Positions 1-9,872 of a stretch of DNA of 64,000 bases are shown piece by piece. The stretch comes from Cronobacter universalis NCTC 9529 (GTDB lineage Bacteria > Pseudomonadota > Gammaproteobacteria > Enterobacterales > Enterobacteriaceae): NCBI RefSeq assembly GCF_001277175.1, contig NZ_CP012257.1, forward strand, positions 3,100,001 to 3,164,000, in the 5' to 3' direction. The notes beneath the pieces are model-generated. The model was not told where the DNA came from and did not search any database. It saw only the letters and a program-made list of their open reading frames with translations. Numbering within the stretch: position 1 is the first letter of the stretch; the number at the start of each line of letters is the position of its first letter. The translations under genes and the position numbers were made by a program.

Positions 1-179
1 GCACCGCGCGCTTCGGGCTGACCCAGGCGGCGCTGTGCGGCGCGCTACTGCTGCTGGCCGCCGATCTGTGCGCGCAGTATCTGTTTACGCCTTATCAGCT
101 GCCGGTGGGCACCGTCACCGTCTGCCTCGGCGGCATTTATCTCATCGCCTTGTTGATACAGGAGTCACGCAAGAGATGA
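1..179 (+). CDS. FecCD-family siderophore ABC permease, C-terminal fragment
   Basis: Only the last 58 codons are inside the window. The reading frame ends at a TGA at 177-179. The visible part has a hydrophobic helix followed by a tail containing LPVGTVTVCLGGIYLIALL, which is the usual C-terminus of BtuC/FecCD-type permeases that carry ferric siderophores or cobalamin across the inner membrane. The stop overlaps the start of the ATPase gene (ATGA), so the two are translationally coupled parts of one importer operon. The substrate cannot be deduced from this fragment. Confidence 0.85.
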   Translation, partial: TARFGLTQAALCGALLLLAADLCAQYLFTPYQLPVGTVTVCLGGIYLIALLIQESRKR

Positions 180-967
180 CTACGACCTCACGCTTGACCG
201 GCGAAGCGCTGACGCTGGGCTACGGCGATTTTCGCGTCGCCGACGGGCTGAACGTGGCGATCCCGGATGGCAAATTCACCGCGATTATCGGTCCGAACGG
301 CTGCGGCAAATCGACGCTGCTGCGCACGCTGAGCCGTCTGATGAAACCGCTCGGCGGGCAGGTGCGGCTCGATGGCGAGGCTATTCAGCGCTTCGCCACT
401 AAAGAGGTGGCGCGGCGTATTGGCCTGCTCGCGCAGAACGCCAGCGCGCCGGGGGATATCACCGTTGCGGAGCTGGTGGCGCGCGGGCGTTATCCGCATC
501 AGCCGCTGTTTACCCGCTGGCGCGACGAGGACGAGCGCGCGGTGCAAAAGGCGATGGCGGCGACCGGCGTGACCGCGCTTGCCGACCAGAGCGTCGATAC
601 GCTCTCCGGCGGCCAGCGCCAGCGCGCCTGGATTGCGATGGTGCTGGCGCAGGAGACCTCGATTTTGCTGCTCGATGAGCCGACCACCTGGCTTGATATC
701 AGCCATCAGATCGATCTGCTGGAGCTGCTGAGCGCGCTTAATCGCGAGCAGGGGTATACGCTTGCCGCGGTGTTGCACGATTTGAACCAGGCGTGCCGCT
801 ACGCGAACCATCTGATCGCGTTGCGGGACGGGAAGATTATCGCCGAGGGCGCGCCTTCTGAGATTGTGGACGCGGCGCTTATCGAGGCGATTTACGGATT
901 GCGGTGCATGATTATTGAGGATCCGGTGGCGGGTACGCCGCTGGTGGTGCCGCTCGGGCGGCGGTAG
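176..967 (+). CDS. ABC transporter ATPase for ferric siderophore uptake (FepC/FecE type)
   Basis: This 263-residue cytoplasmic ATPase would power the permease encoded just upstream. I chose the ATG at 176 because it overlaps the permease stop and gives the usual family length; the open frame runs further upstream. Visible motifs are Walker A GPNGCGKST near residue 40, the Q-loop LLAQNA, the signature LSGGQRQRAW, Walker B ILLLDEPTTWLD and the switch histidine in VLHDLNQ. The pattern matches FepC/FecE/FhuC proteins for iron-siderophore uptake. I cannot tell which siderophore is carried and no regulatory site is inside the window. In E. coli a different neighbourhood (eut genes) lies here. Confidence 0.93.
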   Translation: MTTTSRLTGEALTLGYGDFRVADGLNVAIPDGKFTAIIGPNGCGKSTLLRTLSRLMKPLGGQVRLDGEAIQRFATKEVARRIGLLAQNASAPGDITVAELVARGRYPHQPLFTRWRDEDERAVQKAMAATGVTALADQSVDTLSGGQRQRAWIAMVLAQETSILLLDEPTTWLDISHQIDLLELLSALNREQGYTLAAVLHDLNQACRYANHLIALRDGKIIAEGAPSEIVDAALIEAIYGLRCMIIEDPVAGTPLVVPLGRR

Positions 968-989
968 TGGGCAATGAGGCGTCAGGGTA

Positions 990-1318
990 AATGGTGGGTG
1001 CGCTTCGCTTACCCACCCTACGAAATCAACCTTTCCTGTAGGACGGGTAAGCCTGCGCACCCGCCGTTAACGTCAGGTGGGTGCGCTGCGCTTACCCCCC
1101 TACAAAATCAACCTTTCCTGTAAGGCGGGTAAGCCTGCGCAACCGCCATTAACGTCAGGTGGGTGCGCCGCTTACCCCCCTACAAAATCAACCTTTCCTG
1201 TAGGACGGGTAAGCCTGCGCACCCGCCGTTAACGTCAGGTGGGTGCGCTTCGCTTACCCACCCTACGAAATCAACCTTCCTGTAGGGCGGGTAAGCCTGC
1301 GCACCCGCCGTTAACGCC
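990..1318. repeat. Tandem array of four palindromic REP/BoxC-like units
   Basis: A unit of about 80-84 bases recurs four times, with units beginning near 993, 1077, 1158 and 1238. Each unit holds two imperfect palindromes: one built on GGTGGGTGCGC/GCTTACCCACC and one on GGCGGGTAAGCC/GCGCACCCGCC, separated by a conserved spacer containing AAATCAACCTTTCCTGTAG. Units differ by substitutions and small deletions (the third lacks a few bases in its first palindrome). The array fills the whole gap between the convergent ABC ATPase gene and maeB and ends three bases before the maeB stop. It resembles REP/BoxC-type intergenic repeats of enterobacteria; it may act as an mRNA-stabilising or terminating structure. 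Confidence 0.85.
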
Positions 1319-3598
1319 TTACAGCGGGTTGGTTTGCGCTTCGACTACCGCCAGCGCCACCATATTCACGATACGGCGAACCGAGGCGATTGGCGTCAAC
1401 ACATGCACCGGTTTCGCGACGCCCATCAGCACCGGCCCTACGGTCACGCCCTCGGAGCTCGACACGCGCAGCAGGTTATAACTGATACGCGCCGCTTCCA
1501 CGTTCGGCATAATCAGGATGTTGGCCGAGCCTTTCAGCGGGCTGTCCGGCATACGATCGTTGCGGATGCTCTCCACCAGCGCCGCGTCGCCGTGCATCTC
1601 GCCGTCGATCATCAGATCCGGGGCGCGCTCACGCACCAGCTGTAGCGTCTCGCGCATTTTGCTGGCGGCGGGCGAATCGGAAGATCCGAAGTTGGAATGC
1701 GACAACAGCGCCACTTTCGGCTCGATCCCGAAACGACGCACCGTTTCCGCCGCCATGACCGTAATCTCCGCCAGCTGTTCCGGCGTCGGATCGTCGTTCA
1801 CGTACGTGTCGGCGATAAAGGTGTTGCCGCTCGGCAGCAGGAGCGCGTTCATCGCGCCTGCGGCCTTCACGCCGTCGCGATAGCCGAAAATCTGCTGAAC
1901 CACGCTGAAATGTTCGTGGTAATCGCCGATCGTACCGCAAATCATGGCGTCGGCTTCGCCGCGATGCACCATGATGGCGCCAATCACCGTACTGTTGCCG
2001 ATAACGGCGCGCTGGGCCTGCTCCTGGGTGATGCCACGGCGCTTCATGATGCTGTAGTACTCGTTCCAGTACTCCTTAAAGCGCGGGTCCGACTCGTTAT
2101 TCACGATCTCGAAATCTTTGCCCGCCTCGATTTGCAGGCCGAGTTTTTTCAGGCGCATCTCAATAACGCCAGGACGGCCCACCAGCACCGGCTTCGCCAG
2201 GCCAAGCGTAATCAGCTCCTGGGTGGCGTGCAGCACGCGCGGCTCTTCGCCTTCGGTCAGCACCACGCGCTTCGGATCTTTGCGCGCCTGGTTGAAGACC
2301 GGCTTCATAAACAGGTTGGTTTTGTAGACAAACTCGGTGAGCTTGTCTTTATAGGCGTCGAAATCCTCAATCGGGCGGGTCGCGACGCCGGAATCCATCG
2401 CCGCTTTCGCCACCGCAGGGGCGATAGTCACGATAAGGCGCGGGTCGAACGGTTTCGGAATGATGTAATCCGGCCCGAACGATAACTCCTGATCTTCATA
2501 GGCCGAAGCCACCACGTCGCTCTGCTCGGCATGCGCCAGTTCGGCGATGGCGTGCACCGCCGCGAGCTTCATCTCTTCGTTGATGGCGGTCGCGCCTACG
2601 TCCAGCGCGCCGCGGAAGATGAACGGGAAGCAGAGCACGTTGTTCACCTGGTTCGGGAAATCCGAACGACCGGTGCAGATGATCGCATCCGGGCGCACTT
2701 CTTTGGCGAGCGGCGGCATGATTTCCGGCTCAGGGTTGGCGAGCGCGAGGATGAGCGGCGAATCCGCCATCTTTTTCACCATCTCCTGGGTCATGACTTT
2801 CGGGCCGGAGCAGCCAAGGAAGATATCCGCGCCTTCGATCACGTCGCCGAGCGTGCGCTTGCCGTTATCGTCAATCGCGTAGGCGGCTTTGGTTTCCGCC
2901 ATGTTCTCTTCGCGACCTTTGTAGATGACGCCTTTGGAGTCGCACACCACGATGTTGTGCTTCTGCATGCCAAGCGCCACCAGCAGGTTCATACAGGCGA
3001 TGGCGGACGCGCCCGCGCCGGAGACCACGAGGCGCGCGTCAGAGATATTTTTTTGCACCACGCGCAGGCCGTTTAACACCGCGGCGGTACAGATAATGGC
3101 GGTGCCGTGCTGATCGTCATGGAACACCGGAATGTTCATGCGCTCGCGCAGTTTCTTTTCGATATAAAAACACTCCGGCGCTTTGATATCTTCCAGGTTG
3201 ATCCCGCCGAAGGTCGGCTCCAGCGCCGCCACCACATCAACCACTTTATCGGGATCGTGCTCGTCGATTTCGATATCAAACACATCAATACCGGCGAATT
3301 TCTTAAACAGGACGCCCTTGCCTTCCATCACCGGTTTACCGGCCAGCGCGCCGATATTGCCAAGCCCCAGCACCGCGGTGCCGTTGGAGATAACCGCCAC
3401 GAGGTTGCCGCGCGCGGTGTATTTATAGGCGGCCAGCGGGTCGGCGGCGATTTCCAGACAGGGCGCCGCCACGCCTGGCGAATACGCCAGCGCCAGATCG
3501 CGCTGGGTCGCCAGCGGTTTGGTCGGAGAAACCTGAATTTTGCCTGGGACCGGGAATTCGTGAAAATCGAGGGCGCTCTGTTTTAGTTGTTCATCCAT
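1319..3598 (-). CDS. maeB: NADP-dependent malic enzyme MaeB
   Basis: The 759-residue length equals that of E. coli MaeB. The enzyme oxidatively decarboxylates malate to pyruvate and yields NADPH. Residues about 18-155 form the malic N-terminal domain with the SPGVAAPC segment; about 165-400 form the NAD(P)-binding domain with [13 protein letters not shown] and [11 protein letters not shown]; about 430-755 form the phosphotransacetylase-like C-terminal domain that in E. coli MaeB mediates acetyl-CoA regulation. The start ATG is preceded by an AGGAT-like ribosome site. The gene is divergent from talA across about 280 bases, as in E. coli, and downstream it runs into the palindromic repeat array. 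Confidence 0.98.
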   Translation of the reverse strand: MDEQLKQSALDFHEFPVPGKIQVSPTKPLATQRDLALAYSPGVAAPCLEIAADPLAAYKYTARGNLVAVISNGTAVLGLGNIGALAGKPVMEGKGVLFKKFAGIDVFDIEIDEHDPDKVVDVVAALEPTFGGINLEDIKAPECFYIEKKLRERMNIPVFHDDQHGTAIICTAAVLNGLRVVQKNISDARLVVSGAGASAIACMNLLVALGMQKHNIVVCDSKGVIYKGREENMAETKAAYAIDDNGKRTLGDVIEGADIFLGCSGPKVMTQEMVKKMADSPLILALANPEPEIMPPLAKEVRPDAIICTGRSDFPNQVNNVLCFPFIFRGALDVGATAINEEMKLAAVHAIAELAHAEQSDVVASAYEDQELSFGPDYIIPKPFDPRLIVTIAPAVAKAAMDSGVATRPIEDFDAYKDKLTEFVYKTNLFMKPVFNQARKDPKRVVLTEGEEPRVLHATQELITLGLAKPVLVGRPGVIEMRLKKLGLQIEAGKDFEIVNNESDPRFKEYWNEYYSIMKRRGITQEQAQRAVIGNSTVIGAIMVHRGEADAMICGTIGDYHEHFSVVQQIFGYRDGVKAAGAMNALLLPSGNTFIADTYVNDDPTPEQLAEITVMAAETVRRFGIEPKVALLSHSNFGSSDSPAASKMRETLQLVRERAPDLMIDGEMHGDAALVESIRNDRMPDSPLKGSANILIMPNVEAARISYNLLRVSSSEGVTVGPVLMGVAKPVHVLTPIASVRRIVNMVALAVVEAQTNPL

Positions 3599-3790
3599 TT
3601 TGCTGATCCTTTTTCTCTTGCAGGGTATGAAGCGGCGTGTCGCACGCTCGTTTAACCAGGCCGTCAGTATCGCCCGTTAGCGGCGGCTAAACTTTGAAGA
3701 CCGCCAAACTCTGAGTCATGCAACCCTTTGATGTTATCAATTTATAGCAGCGATGTTGCCGGTTCGGGAAAGCATTGCTATGCGCGTCTG

Positions 3791-3797
3791 CTATGCT
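3791..3797 (+). promoter_or_regulatory. Candidate extended -10 (sigma-S-like) for talA
   Basis: The string TGCTATGCTTTTTT upstream of talA contains CTATGCT, close to the sigma-S-preferred extended -10 CTATACT, about 83 bases before the talA ATG. In E. coli talA is an RpoS-dependent gene, so such an element is expected here. No convincing -35 is visible. This is a match by eye only. Confidence 0.4.
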
Positions 3798-3879
3798 TTT
3801 TTGTTATGTCCCTGATGAGATCCCGGCGGGCGACACTGACAGCGCCCCATAAAATCTTTGCTTTTCAAGGAGTAGCAAA

Positions 3880-4830
3880 ATGAACCAACTCGATGGCATT
3901 AAACAATTCACAACGGTAGTCGCCGACAGCGGCGATATTGAATCGATTCGTAACTATCAGCCTCAGGACGCCACCACCAACCCTTCCCTGCTGCTGAAGG
4001 CCGCCAGCCTTGAGCATTACCAGCATCTGTTCACCGATGCGCTGGAATACGGCAAAAAACGCGGCAGCACGCAAAAAGAGCAGGTGGCGGAAGCCAGCGA
4101 CAAACTGGCGGTCAACGTGGGTGCGGAAATTCTGAAAAGCATTCCGGGACGCGTCTCGACGGAAGTGGACGCCCGCCTGTCGTTCGACAAAGAAAAAAGC
4201 ATCGCCAAAGCGCGTCGCCTGGTCGAACTCTATCAGGATCAGGGCATCGATAAATCGCGCATTCTGATTAAGCTCGCGTCCACCTGGGAAGGCATTCGCG
4301 CCGCGGAAGAGCTGGAAAAAGAAGGCATTCACTGCAACCTGACGCTGCTGTTCTCCTTCGCCCAGGCGCGCGCCTGCGCCGAAGCGGGGGTGTATCTGAT
4401 CTCTCCGTTCGTGGGCCGTATCTATGACTGGTACAACACCCGCAAACCGATGGACCCGTATGTGGTCGATGAAGATCCCGGCGTGAAGTCGGTGCGTAAC
4501 ATCTACGACTATTACAAGCAGCATAACTACCAGACCATCGTCATGGGCGCGAGCTTCCGCCGTACCGAGCAGATCCTGGCGCTGGCGGGCTGCGACCGTC
4601 TGACCATCTCCCCTAACCTGCTCAAAGAGTTGCAGGAGAGCGATGCGCCGGTGGCGCGTAAGCTGATCCCGGCATCCCAGGGCTTTAACCGTCCGCAGCC
4701 GATGACCGAAGCCGAATTCCGCTGGGAGCATAACCAGGACGCGATGGCGGTTGAAAAACTGGCCGAAGGCATTCGCCAGTTCGCGGTCGACCAGCGCTCG
4801 CTGGAAGATCTGCTCGCCGCCAAACTTTAA
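3880..4830 (+). CDS. talA: Transaldolase A
   Basis: The 316-residue protein equals E. coli TalA in length. It exchanges a dihydroxyacetone unit between sugar phosphates in the non-oxidative pentose phosphate pathway, in the cytoplasm. The Schiff-base lysine is K131 in [23 protein letters not shown] near residue 30 and the VGRIYDWY segment are family motifs. The ATG at 3880 has an AAGGAG ribosome site nine bases upstream. It lies 20 bases before tktB on the same strand, so the two form the stress-induced talA-tktB unit known from E. coli; the tktB neighbour argues for TalA rather than TalB. Confidence 0.97.
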   Translation: MNQLDGIKQFTTVVADSGDIESIRNYQPQDATTNPSLLLKAASLEHYQHLFTDALEYGKKRGSTQKEQVAEASDKLAVNVGAEILKSIPGRVSTEVDARLSFDKEKSIAKARRLVELYQDQGIDKSRILIKLASTWEGIRAAEELEKEGIHCNLTLLFSFAQARACAEAGVYLISPFVGRIYDWYNTRKPMDPYVVDEDPGVKSVRNIYDYYKQHNYQTIVMGASFRRTEQILALAGCDRLTISPNLLKELQESDAPVARKLIPASQGFNRPQPMTEAEFRWEHNQDAMAVEKLAEGIRQFAVDQRSLEDLLAAKL

Positions 4831-4850
4831 CTTTTGCCATGGAGAGAAAC

Positions 4851-6845
4851 ATGTCTCATCAGCTTTTAGCCAACGCCATTCGCGCGCTGAGTATGGATGC
4901 GGTACAGAAAGCCAAATCCGGCCACCCCGGCGCCCCGATGGGGATGGCGGATATCGCCGAAGTGCTGTGGAACGGCTTCCTCAAGCACAACCCGACTAAT
5001 CCGACGTGGTACGACCGCGACCGCTTTATTCTTTCCAACGGTCACGCGTCGATGCTGCTCTACAGCCTGCTCCACCTCACAGGCTACGACCTGCCGATGG
5101 AAGAGCTGAAAAACTTCCGCCAGCTGCACTCCAAAACGCCGGGCCACCCGGAAATCGGCTATACGCCGGGCGTGGAAACCACCACCGGGCCGCTCGGCCA
5201 GGGGCTCGCGAACGCCGTGGGTCTGGCGATTGCCGAGAAAACGCTCGCGGCGCAGTTTAACCGCCCGGGCCATGAGATCGTCGATCACAATACCTATGTG
5301 TTTATGGGCGATGGCTGCCTGATGGAAGGTATCTCTCATGAGGTCTGTTCGCTCGCAGGCACGCTGGGCCTCGGCAAGCTCATTGGCTTCTACGATCACA
5401 ACGGCATTTCCATTGATGGCGAGACCGAGGGCTGGTTTACCGACGACACCGCCAAACGTTTTGAAGCCTACCACTGGCACGTAGTGCATGAGATTGACGG
5501 CCACGATCCCGAGGCTATCAAACGCGCTATTGAAGAAGCGAAACAGGTTACCGATAAACCGTCGCTGATTATTTGTCGTACCGTGATTGGCTTCGGCTCG
5601 CCGAACAAAGCGGGCAAAGAGGAGTCCCACGGCGCGGCGCTTGGCGAAGAAGAAGTGGCGCTGACCCGCAAACAGCTCGGCTGGAACTATCCGCCGTTTG
5701 AAATTCCGGATGAAGTCTACAAAGGCTGGGATGCGAAAGAAAAAGGCCGCCAGGTTGAAGCGAGCTGGAACGAGAAATTCGCCGCTTATCAGGAAGCCTA
5801 CCCGGAGCTGGCGGCCGAGTTTAACCGCCGTATGGGCGGCGAAATGCCGGAAAACTGGCAGCAGGTGACGCAGGAGTACATCGAAAAACTCCAGGCGGAA
5901 CCGGCGAAAATCGCCTCCCGTAAGGCGTCTCAGAACGCGCTGAACGTTTATGGCCCGGTACTGCCGGAGTTGCTCGGCGGCTCGGCGGATCTGGCGCCCA
6001 GCAACCTGACTATCTGGTCGGGCTCGACATCGCTGAAAGAAGATCCGGCGGGCAACTATATTCATTACGGCGTACGTGAATTCGGCATGACGGCGATCGC
6101 CAACGGCATCGCCCACCACGGCGGCTTTGTGCCCTACACCGCTACCTTCCTGATGTTCGTCGAATACGCGCGCAACGCGGCGCGTATGGCGGCGCTGATG
6201 AAGGCGCGGCAGATTATGGTTTATACCCATGACTCTATCGGTCTTGGCGAAGACGGCCCGACGCACCAGGCGGTGGAGCAGCTCGCAAGCCTGCGCCTGA
6301 CGCCGAATTTCAGCACCTGGCGCCCGTGTGACCAGGTGGAAACCGCGGTGGCGTGGAAAGCCGCTATCGAGCGCCATAACGGCCCGACGGCGCTGATCCT
6401 CTCCCGCCAGAACCTGGCGCAGATCGAGCGCTCGCCGCAGCAGTTGAAAGATGTGGCGCGCGGCGGTTATATCCTGAAAGACGCGGGCGGCAAACCGGAT
6501 CTGATCCTGATTGCCACCGGTTCGGAAGTGGAAATCGCCGTTCAGGCGGCCGAACGACTGCGCGGCGACGGCGTGGCGGTGCGTGTGGTGTCGCTGCCGT
6601 CGACCGATGTGTTTGACGCGCAGGATGAAGCCTACCGCGAATCGGTGCTGCCGTCCGACGTCAGCGCGCGCGTCGCGGTGGAAGCGGGTATCGCCGACTA
6701 CTGGTACAAATATGTCGGCCTGAAAGGCGCTATCGTCGGCATGACCGGCTATGGCGAATCCGCGCCTGCGGAGAAACTCTTCCCGTACTTCGGCTTTACC
6801 GTCGAGAACGTGGTGGAAAAAGCCCGCAAAGTGCTCGGCAAATAA
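4851..6845 (+). CDS. tktB: Transketolase 2
   Basis: The thiamine-diphosphate enzyme transfers two-carbon ketol units in the non-oxidative pentose phosphate pathway. The start at 4851 ([16 protein letters not shown]) is chosen over an in-frame ATG at 4839 because GGAGAG lies at the right distance and it gives 664 residues, near the family length of about 665. Visible features are the ThDP-binding [12 protein letters not shown] region near residue 155 with the downstream DHNGISIDG, the central pyrimidine-binding part with [11 protein letters not shown], and a C-terminal domain beginning near residue 545. It follows talA by 20 bases and is closed by a strong terminator. The talA linkage identifies it as tktB rather than tktA. 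Confidence 0.97.
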   Translation: MSHQLLANAIRALSMDAVQKAKSGHPGAPMGMADIAEVLWNGFLKHNPTNPTWYDRDRFILSNGHASMLLYSLLHLTGYDLPMEELKNFRQLHSKTPGHPEIGYTPGVETTTGPLGQGLANAVGLAIAEKTLAAQFNRPGHEIVDHNTYVFMGDGCLMEGISHEVCSLAGTLGLGKLIGFYDHNGISIDGETEGWFTDDTAKRFEAYHWHVVHEIDGHDPEAIKRAIEEAKQVTDKPSLIICRTVIGFGSPNKAGKEESHGAALGEEEVALTRKQLGWNYPPFEIPDEVYKGWDAKEKGRQVEASWNEKFAAYQEAYPELAAEFNRRMGGEMPENWQQVTQEYIEKLQAEPAKIASRKASQNALNVYGPVLPELLGGSADLAPSNLTIWSGSTSLKEDPAGNYIHYGVREFGMTAIANGIAHHGGFVPYTATFLMFVEYARNAARMAALMKARQIMVYTHDSIGLGEDGPTHQAVEQLASLRLTPNFSTWRPCDQVETAVAWKAAIERHNGPTALILSRQNLAQIERSPQQLKDVARGGYILKDAGGKPDLILIATGSEVEIAVQAAERLRGDGVAVRVVSLPSTDVFDAQDEAYRESVLPSDVSARVAVEAGIADYWYKYVGLKGAIVGMTGYGESAPAEKLFPYFGFTVENVVEKARKVLGK

Positions 6846-6859
6846 GCCTTTGCACCTGC

Positions 6860-6891
6860 AAAAAAGCCAGCCCCGATGGGCTGGCTTTTTT
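6860..6891 (+). terminator. Rho-independent terminator of talA-tktB
   Basis: A GC-rich hairpin with arms AAGCCAGCCC and GGGCTGGCTT and a CGAT loop is followed by a run of T, 15 bases after the tktB stop. The A-rich left flank means it can also work for the gene arriving from the opposite strand. Confidence 0.93.
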
Positions 6892-6906
6892 ATTTCCTGC
6901 GCTGTT

Positions 6907-7851
6907 TTACTTCAGGACCTTCAGCGTCTCGGCGTTTTTGTTTATCACAATATCTTCCGTTTTCTCATCCCACTGCGCCTGCGCGACAATCACCTGTCCC
7001 GGATGCTGCGAGTCGCGCGCCACCAGCGACGTGCCGTCCACATCCTCCTGCACGTTGAGGTTCATGGAAAACGAAGGAATAGCTTTTACCCACTGCTGTT
7101 GCTGCACGTCATACAGATATGTCGCCCGCCAGGCGCTGCTCCACCAGTCAGGATAAATCAGCGCGCGGTCGCGTCCGCTGTCGTCAAGGTTTGAGAGCGT
7201 CTCCACGCCGCCGCCGATGCAGGAGGCGATGGACGCCGGTTTAACGGCCGGATAGCTGTTCCAGAGCTGACACTCGCAGTCGCCGCTCTCATCGCAGACG
7301 CCGTTGGTTTTCGGATCGTGCGCCGTCAGCCAGGCGTAGCTTTTGGCCGTGCCGTTAAAGCGCCCGCCCGCCAGCCGGGTATCGCGGGTTTTCTGGCGGT
7401 TCGCCTCGGTTATCCAGTCGGTTTCTTCGCTGACGCGCCAGCCTGCGGCCTGTTTCGTTAAGGTGAGCTGCGCCGGGTAGTTGCGCGGCGTTTGCGGCTC
7501 CAGCCCCGCCTGCTTCACAAAGGTGGCCTGCACCGCAAGCGGCTGCCCGTCCTGCTCGGTGAGCGTGATATTGCTGACGATAGTCTGGGCGTAATGCGGA
7601 TGTTTTTGCACGAAGGCGGCGTTTTCCTGGATAACCGCATCGCGCGTAAGCGCCTTGCCGTACCAGCTTATCCGATCGCCATAGAGCGCCTCGCCGGCCT
7701 GGGCCGTGGGGTGATTTTTAAAGTCGTTCCAGCGTGCGACCAGCGCGTTCGCGTCGCGTTCGTCCTGCGGCGTCATCGCGGCGCTGGCGCTAAGCGTCAG
7801 TCCTGCCAGCGCCAGCCCGAAAACCGCGCGCAGCCCCTGTGTGAAAGCCAT
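6907..7851 (-). CDS. Secreted protein of unknown function with possible NTF2-like and beta-propeller-like parts
   Basis: I do not recognise this 314-residue protein. The start at 7851 (MAFTQGLRAVFGLALAGL) gives a typical signal peptide ending SASA and has AGGGAA upstream; the frame is open for 19 more codons but those make no sensible leader. The mature part begins with a charged segment around GDRISWYGKALTRDAV that resembles an NTF2/SnoaL-like fold. After residue 190 comes a cysteine cluster (CDESGDCEC, then CIGGG) that could make disulfides. The LDDSGRDRALIYPDW stretch recalls the calcium-binding loops of FG-GAP repeats. It lies 75 bases downstream of ypfG on the same strand, so the two may be co-transcribed. 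It is absent from this place in E. coli K-12. Confidence 0.8.
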   Translation of the reverse strand: MAFTQGLRAVFGLALAGLTLSASAAMTPQDERDANALVARWNDFKNHPTAQAGEALYGDRISWYGKALTRDAVIQENAAFVQKHPHYAQTIVSNITLTEQDGQPLAVQATFVKQAGLEPQTPRNYPAQLTLTKQAAGWRVSEETDWITEANRQKTRDTRLAGGRFNGTAKSYAWLTAHDPKTNGVCDESGDCECQLWNSYPAVKPASIASCIGGGVETLSNLDDSGRDRALIYPDWWSSAWRATYLYDVQQQQWVKAIPSFSMNLNVQEDVDGTSLVARDSQHPGQVIVAQAQWDEKTEDIVINKNAETLKVLK

Positions 7852-7926
7852 ACATTCCCTGCCATTGTTATTGGTTATGTTAAGCCACAGGAATATACGC
7901 AAAAACACGCGCCGCCAGAAGCGGGA

Positions 7927-8970
7927 TTATTTGGTCACCCAGAGCGTCGGCCAGGCGTCGGGGCCATGCCAGCCGTCGCAGCTCGGCTCTTCGGCGTAGC
8001 GCACCAGACGAAACCGCTGGCCGTCGAAGCGCCAGCGCGTCGCGACGCCGCAGTCGCCAAGGCCGCGGCCTTTGGAGAGCGTGGTCAGCTCTTTGGTTTT
8101 TTCATCGAAGCTCGCGTTCATCAGCTCAAGCTCCTGCTCTTTATCAGCAGGCACAAAAGGCAGGCGCAGGCGCACCATCCGCGAGGCAAACGGCTTCTGC
8201 CGCGACACCAGCCAGGCGAGATCCACCGTATTGTAGGCGCCCGCTTCGCAGCTGATTATCATCAGCGCCGTGTCGTCGGTGAGCGCGGAAATACGTACTT
8301 CACGGCGCATCGGATCGAGCGAGCACTGGCTGTTAGTCATCCGCCAGGTGCCGTAATCGAGCAGTTCGTTGAGTTCGTCGTGAGAGAGCGGCGTCGGCGT
8401 CGGGTTGGAGATTTTCACGCCTTTCAACGCGGGCGCAGGCGGCACGCTGAGCGGCGGGTTGTCGCCCTTTTTAATCCAGGCGGTTTCGCTGCCGACGCGC
8501 TTTTGCTGGGCGTCGATAAACAGCAGCGCGGCCTTCAGCCCGTCGAGCGACAAACGCCCCGGCCCGTCTTTGAGCGTAATGACCGACGACTCTTTAATTT
8601 GATCGAGAAAATCGATAATGGTGGCGGGATCGTCCGTCAGCAGACGGCGCGGCGCGTCGCGCCATTTGCTGCCCGCCGGCACCAGCGTTTTGCCATCCAG
8701 CAGCAGGCGCGGCGCGAGCGGCGGCGCTTTGCTGACGGCGGCCTCCGGCTTGCCCGTCTCGATGCGCAGCGACGCGTCGGTTTTCGCCCCGGCGCTGCGC
8801 GACAGGGTTATCACGAGATCCTGATGGCCACCGACGTTACGGGCGGTGCAGAAATTCTGGTTATTGCAGGTCACCTGCCAGTCACTGAAGATCTTCTGCG
8901 CGGGCGCGGCGTACAGCGGCGAGGCGAGCAGCAGAGAACAGCTAAGCAGTGACAGCAGACGAAAAAGCAT
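7927..8970 (-). CDS. ypfG: Periplasmic DUF1176 protein YpfG
   Basis: The 347-residue length matches E. coli YpfG, a DUF1176-family protein of unknown function. The N-terminus MLFRLLSLLSCSLLLASPLYA is a signal peptide, so the mature protein is expected in the periplasm. Early cysteines (VTCNNQNFCTARN) and later ones (SQCSLDPM, SCEAGAYN, GDCGVATRW) could pair as disulfides. Position between tktB and nudK is the same as in E. coli, with one extra secreted-protein gene inserted downstream. The assigned ATG lacks a strong ribosome site, but it gives the correct leader. Confidence 0.92.
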   Translation of the reverse strand: MLFRLLSLLSCSLLLASPLYAAPAQKIFSDWQVTCNNQNFCTARNVGGHQDLVITLSRSAGAKTDASLRIETGKPEAAVSKAPPLAPRLLLDGKTLVPAGSKWRDAPRRLLTDDPATIIDFLDQIKESSVITLKDGPGRLSLDGLKAALLFIDAQQKRVGSETAWIKKGDNPPLSVPPAPALKGVKISNPTPTPLSHDELNELLDYGTWRMTNSQCSLDPMRREVRISALTDDTALMIISCEAGAYNTVDLAWLVSRQKPFASRMVRLRLPFVPADKEQELELMNASFDEKTKELTTLSKGRGLGDCGVATRWRFDGQRFRLVRYAEEPSCDGWHGPDAWPTLWVTK

Positions 8971-9100
8971 GGACGGCGCGTATCCCGGGCGTTAACAACG
9001 GTAAGAAGAAACGCGCCTATCTTCGTTGCCCTGCACGGGCGGCTCAATCGGATTTATCGGATAGCATTATCCGTAATACCGTCTCTCATTGTGAGGGAAA

Positions 9101-9676
9101 TCAGTCCATTATTCCACGCAACTGGAGATGCTGAAGCAGCAATACCGTTTTCGCATCGCGAATCACGCCCTGTCTGACCTTCTCCAGCGCTTCGTCAAAC
9201 GACATTTCCAGCACGTCGATCTCTTCATCTTCCACGCCGCCGCCGGCGTTCGCGCGCGAGGCGTCATCATATTCAGCGATAAACAGATGAATCAGCTCAG
9301 TGACGCCGCCAGGCGAGGTATAGAGCTCAAACACCTTTTCCGCCGCGTTCACGCGATAGCCGGTTTCCTCAATGGCTTCTTTGCGAATGCAGACTTCCGG
9401 CTCGTCATCGTCCAGAAGACCCGCGCAGGCCTCAATCAGCATGCCGTCCGGGTTACCGTTTACCCAGGTCGCGACGCGGAACTGGCGGATCAGCACCACG
9501 CTTTTCTTTTCGCGGTTATACAACAGCACGGCGGCGCCGTTGCCGCGATCGTAGACTTCGCGCTTGTGGCGAACTACTTCGCCATTTTTTCGCGTCAGAT
9601 CGTAGGTAATATTGCGCAGAACAAAGTAGTTTTCCGACAGGATTTTATCTTTTATCAGTTCGACATTTAACGACAT
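9101..9676 (-). CDS. nudK: GDP-mannose pyrophosphatase NudK
   Basis: The start at 9676 (MSLNVELIKDKILSEN) gives 191 residues, the length of E. coli NudK (YffH); the frame is open for 66 more codons upstream but that part is non-coding in character. It is a Nudix hydrolase that cleaves GDP-mannose and related sugar nucleotides. The Nudix box is GLLDDDEPEVCIRKEAIEET around residues 87-106, with the KEAIEET core giving the metal-binding glutamates. It is divergent from the narP gene across about 195 bases. Confidence 0.96.
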   Translation of the reverse strand: MSLNVELIKDKILSENYFVLRNITYDLTRKNGEVVRHKREVYDRGNGAAVLLYNREKKSVVLIRQFRVATWVNGNPDGMLIEACAGLLDDDEPEVCIRKEAIEETGYRVNAAEKVFELYTSPGGVTELIHLFIAEYDDASRANAGGGVEDEEIDVLEMSFDEALEKVRQGVIRDAKTVLLLQHLQLRGIMD

Positions 9677-9872
9677 AGCGACTCCATAAACGCCTGGTGT
9701 GGGGTGAATAGTACGACCCGAAACGTCATTTGTCGCCCCCGGCGCGTCACCGGAATAAAGGCGCTTTCTCCGGTATTCCGCCCATTGAGCGCGGCTTCTG
9801 GCGGTTAAGCTTACGCACAGGCTATGGTTTATCCAGCCGCAAAGCAGAAAACAACCCAAGATCGGAGTAAGC

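Noticed and set aside
990..1318. Repeat array considered as a CRISPR
   Set aside because: Repeats are about 80 bases, tandem, and have no unique spacers of regular length; no cas gene is near.
1239..1481. 80-codon plus-strand frame spanning the repeat array and the maeB end
   Set aside because: It is made of repeat sequence and antisense of maeB, with no ribosome site.
4866..6377. 503-codon open frame antisense to tktB
   Set aside because: It has shadow composition (H, R, F rich), and tktB on the other strand is full length with all its motifs.
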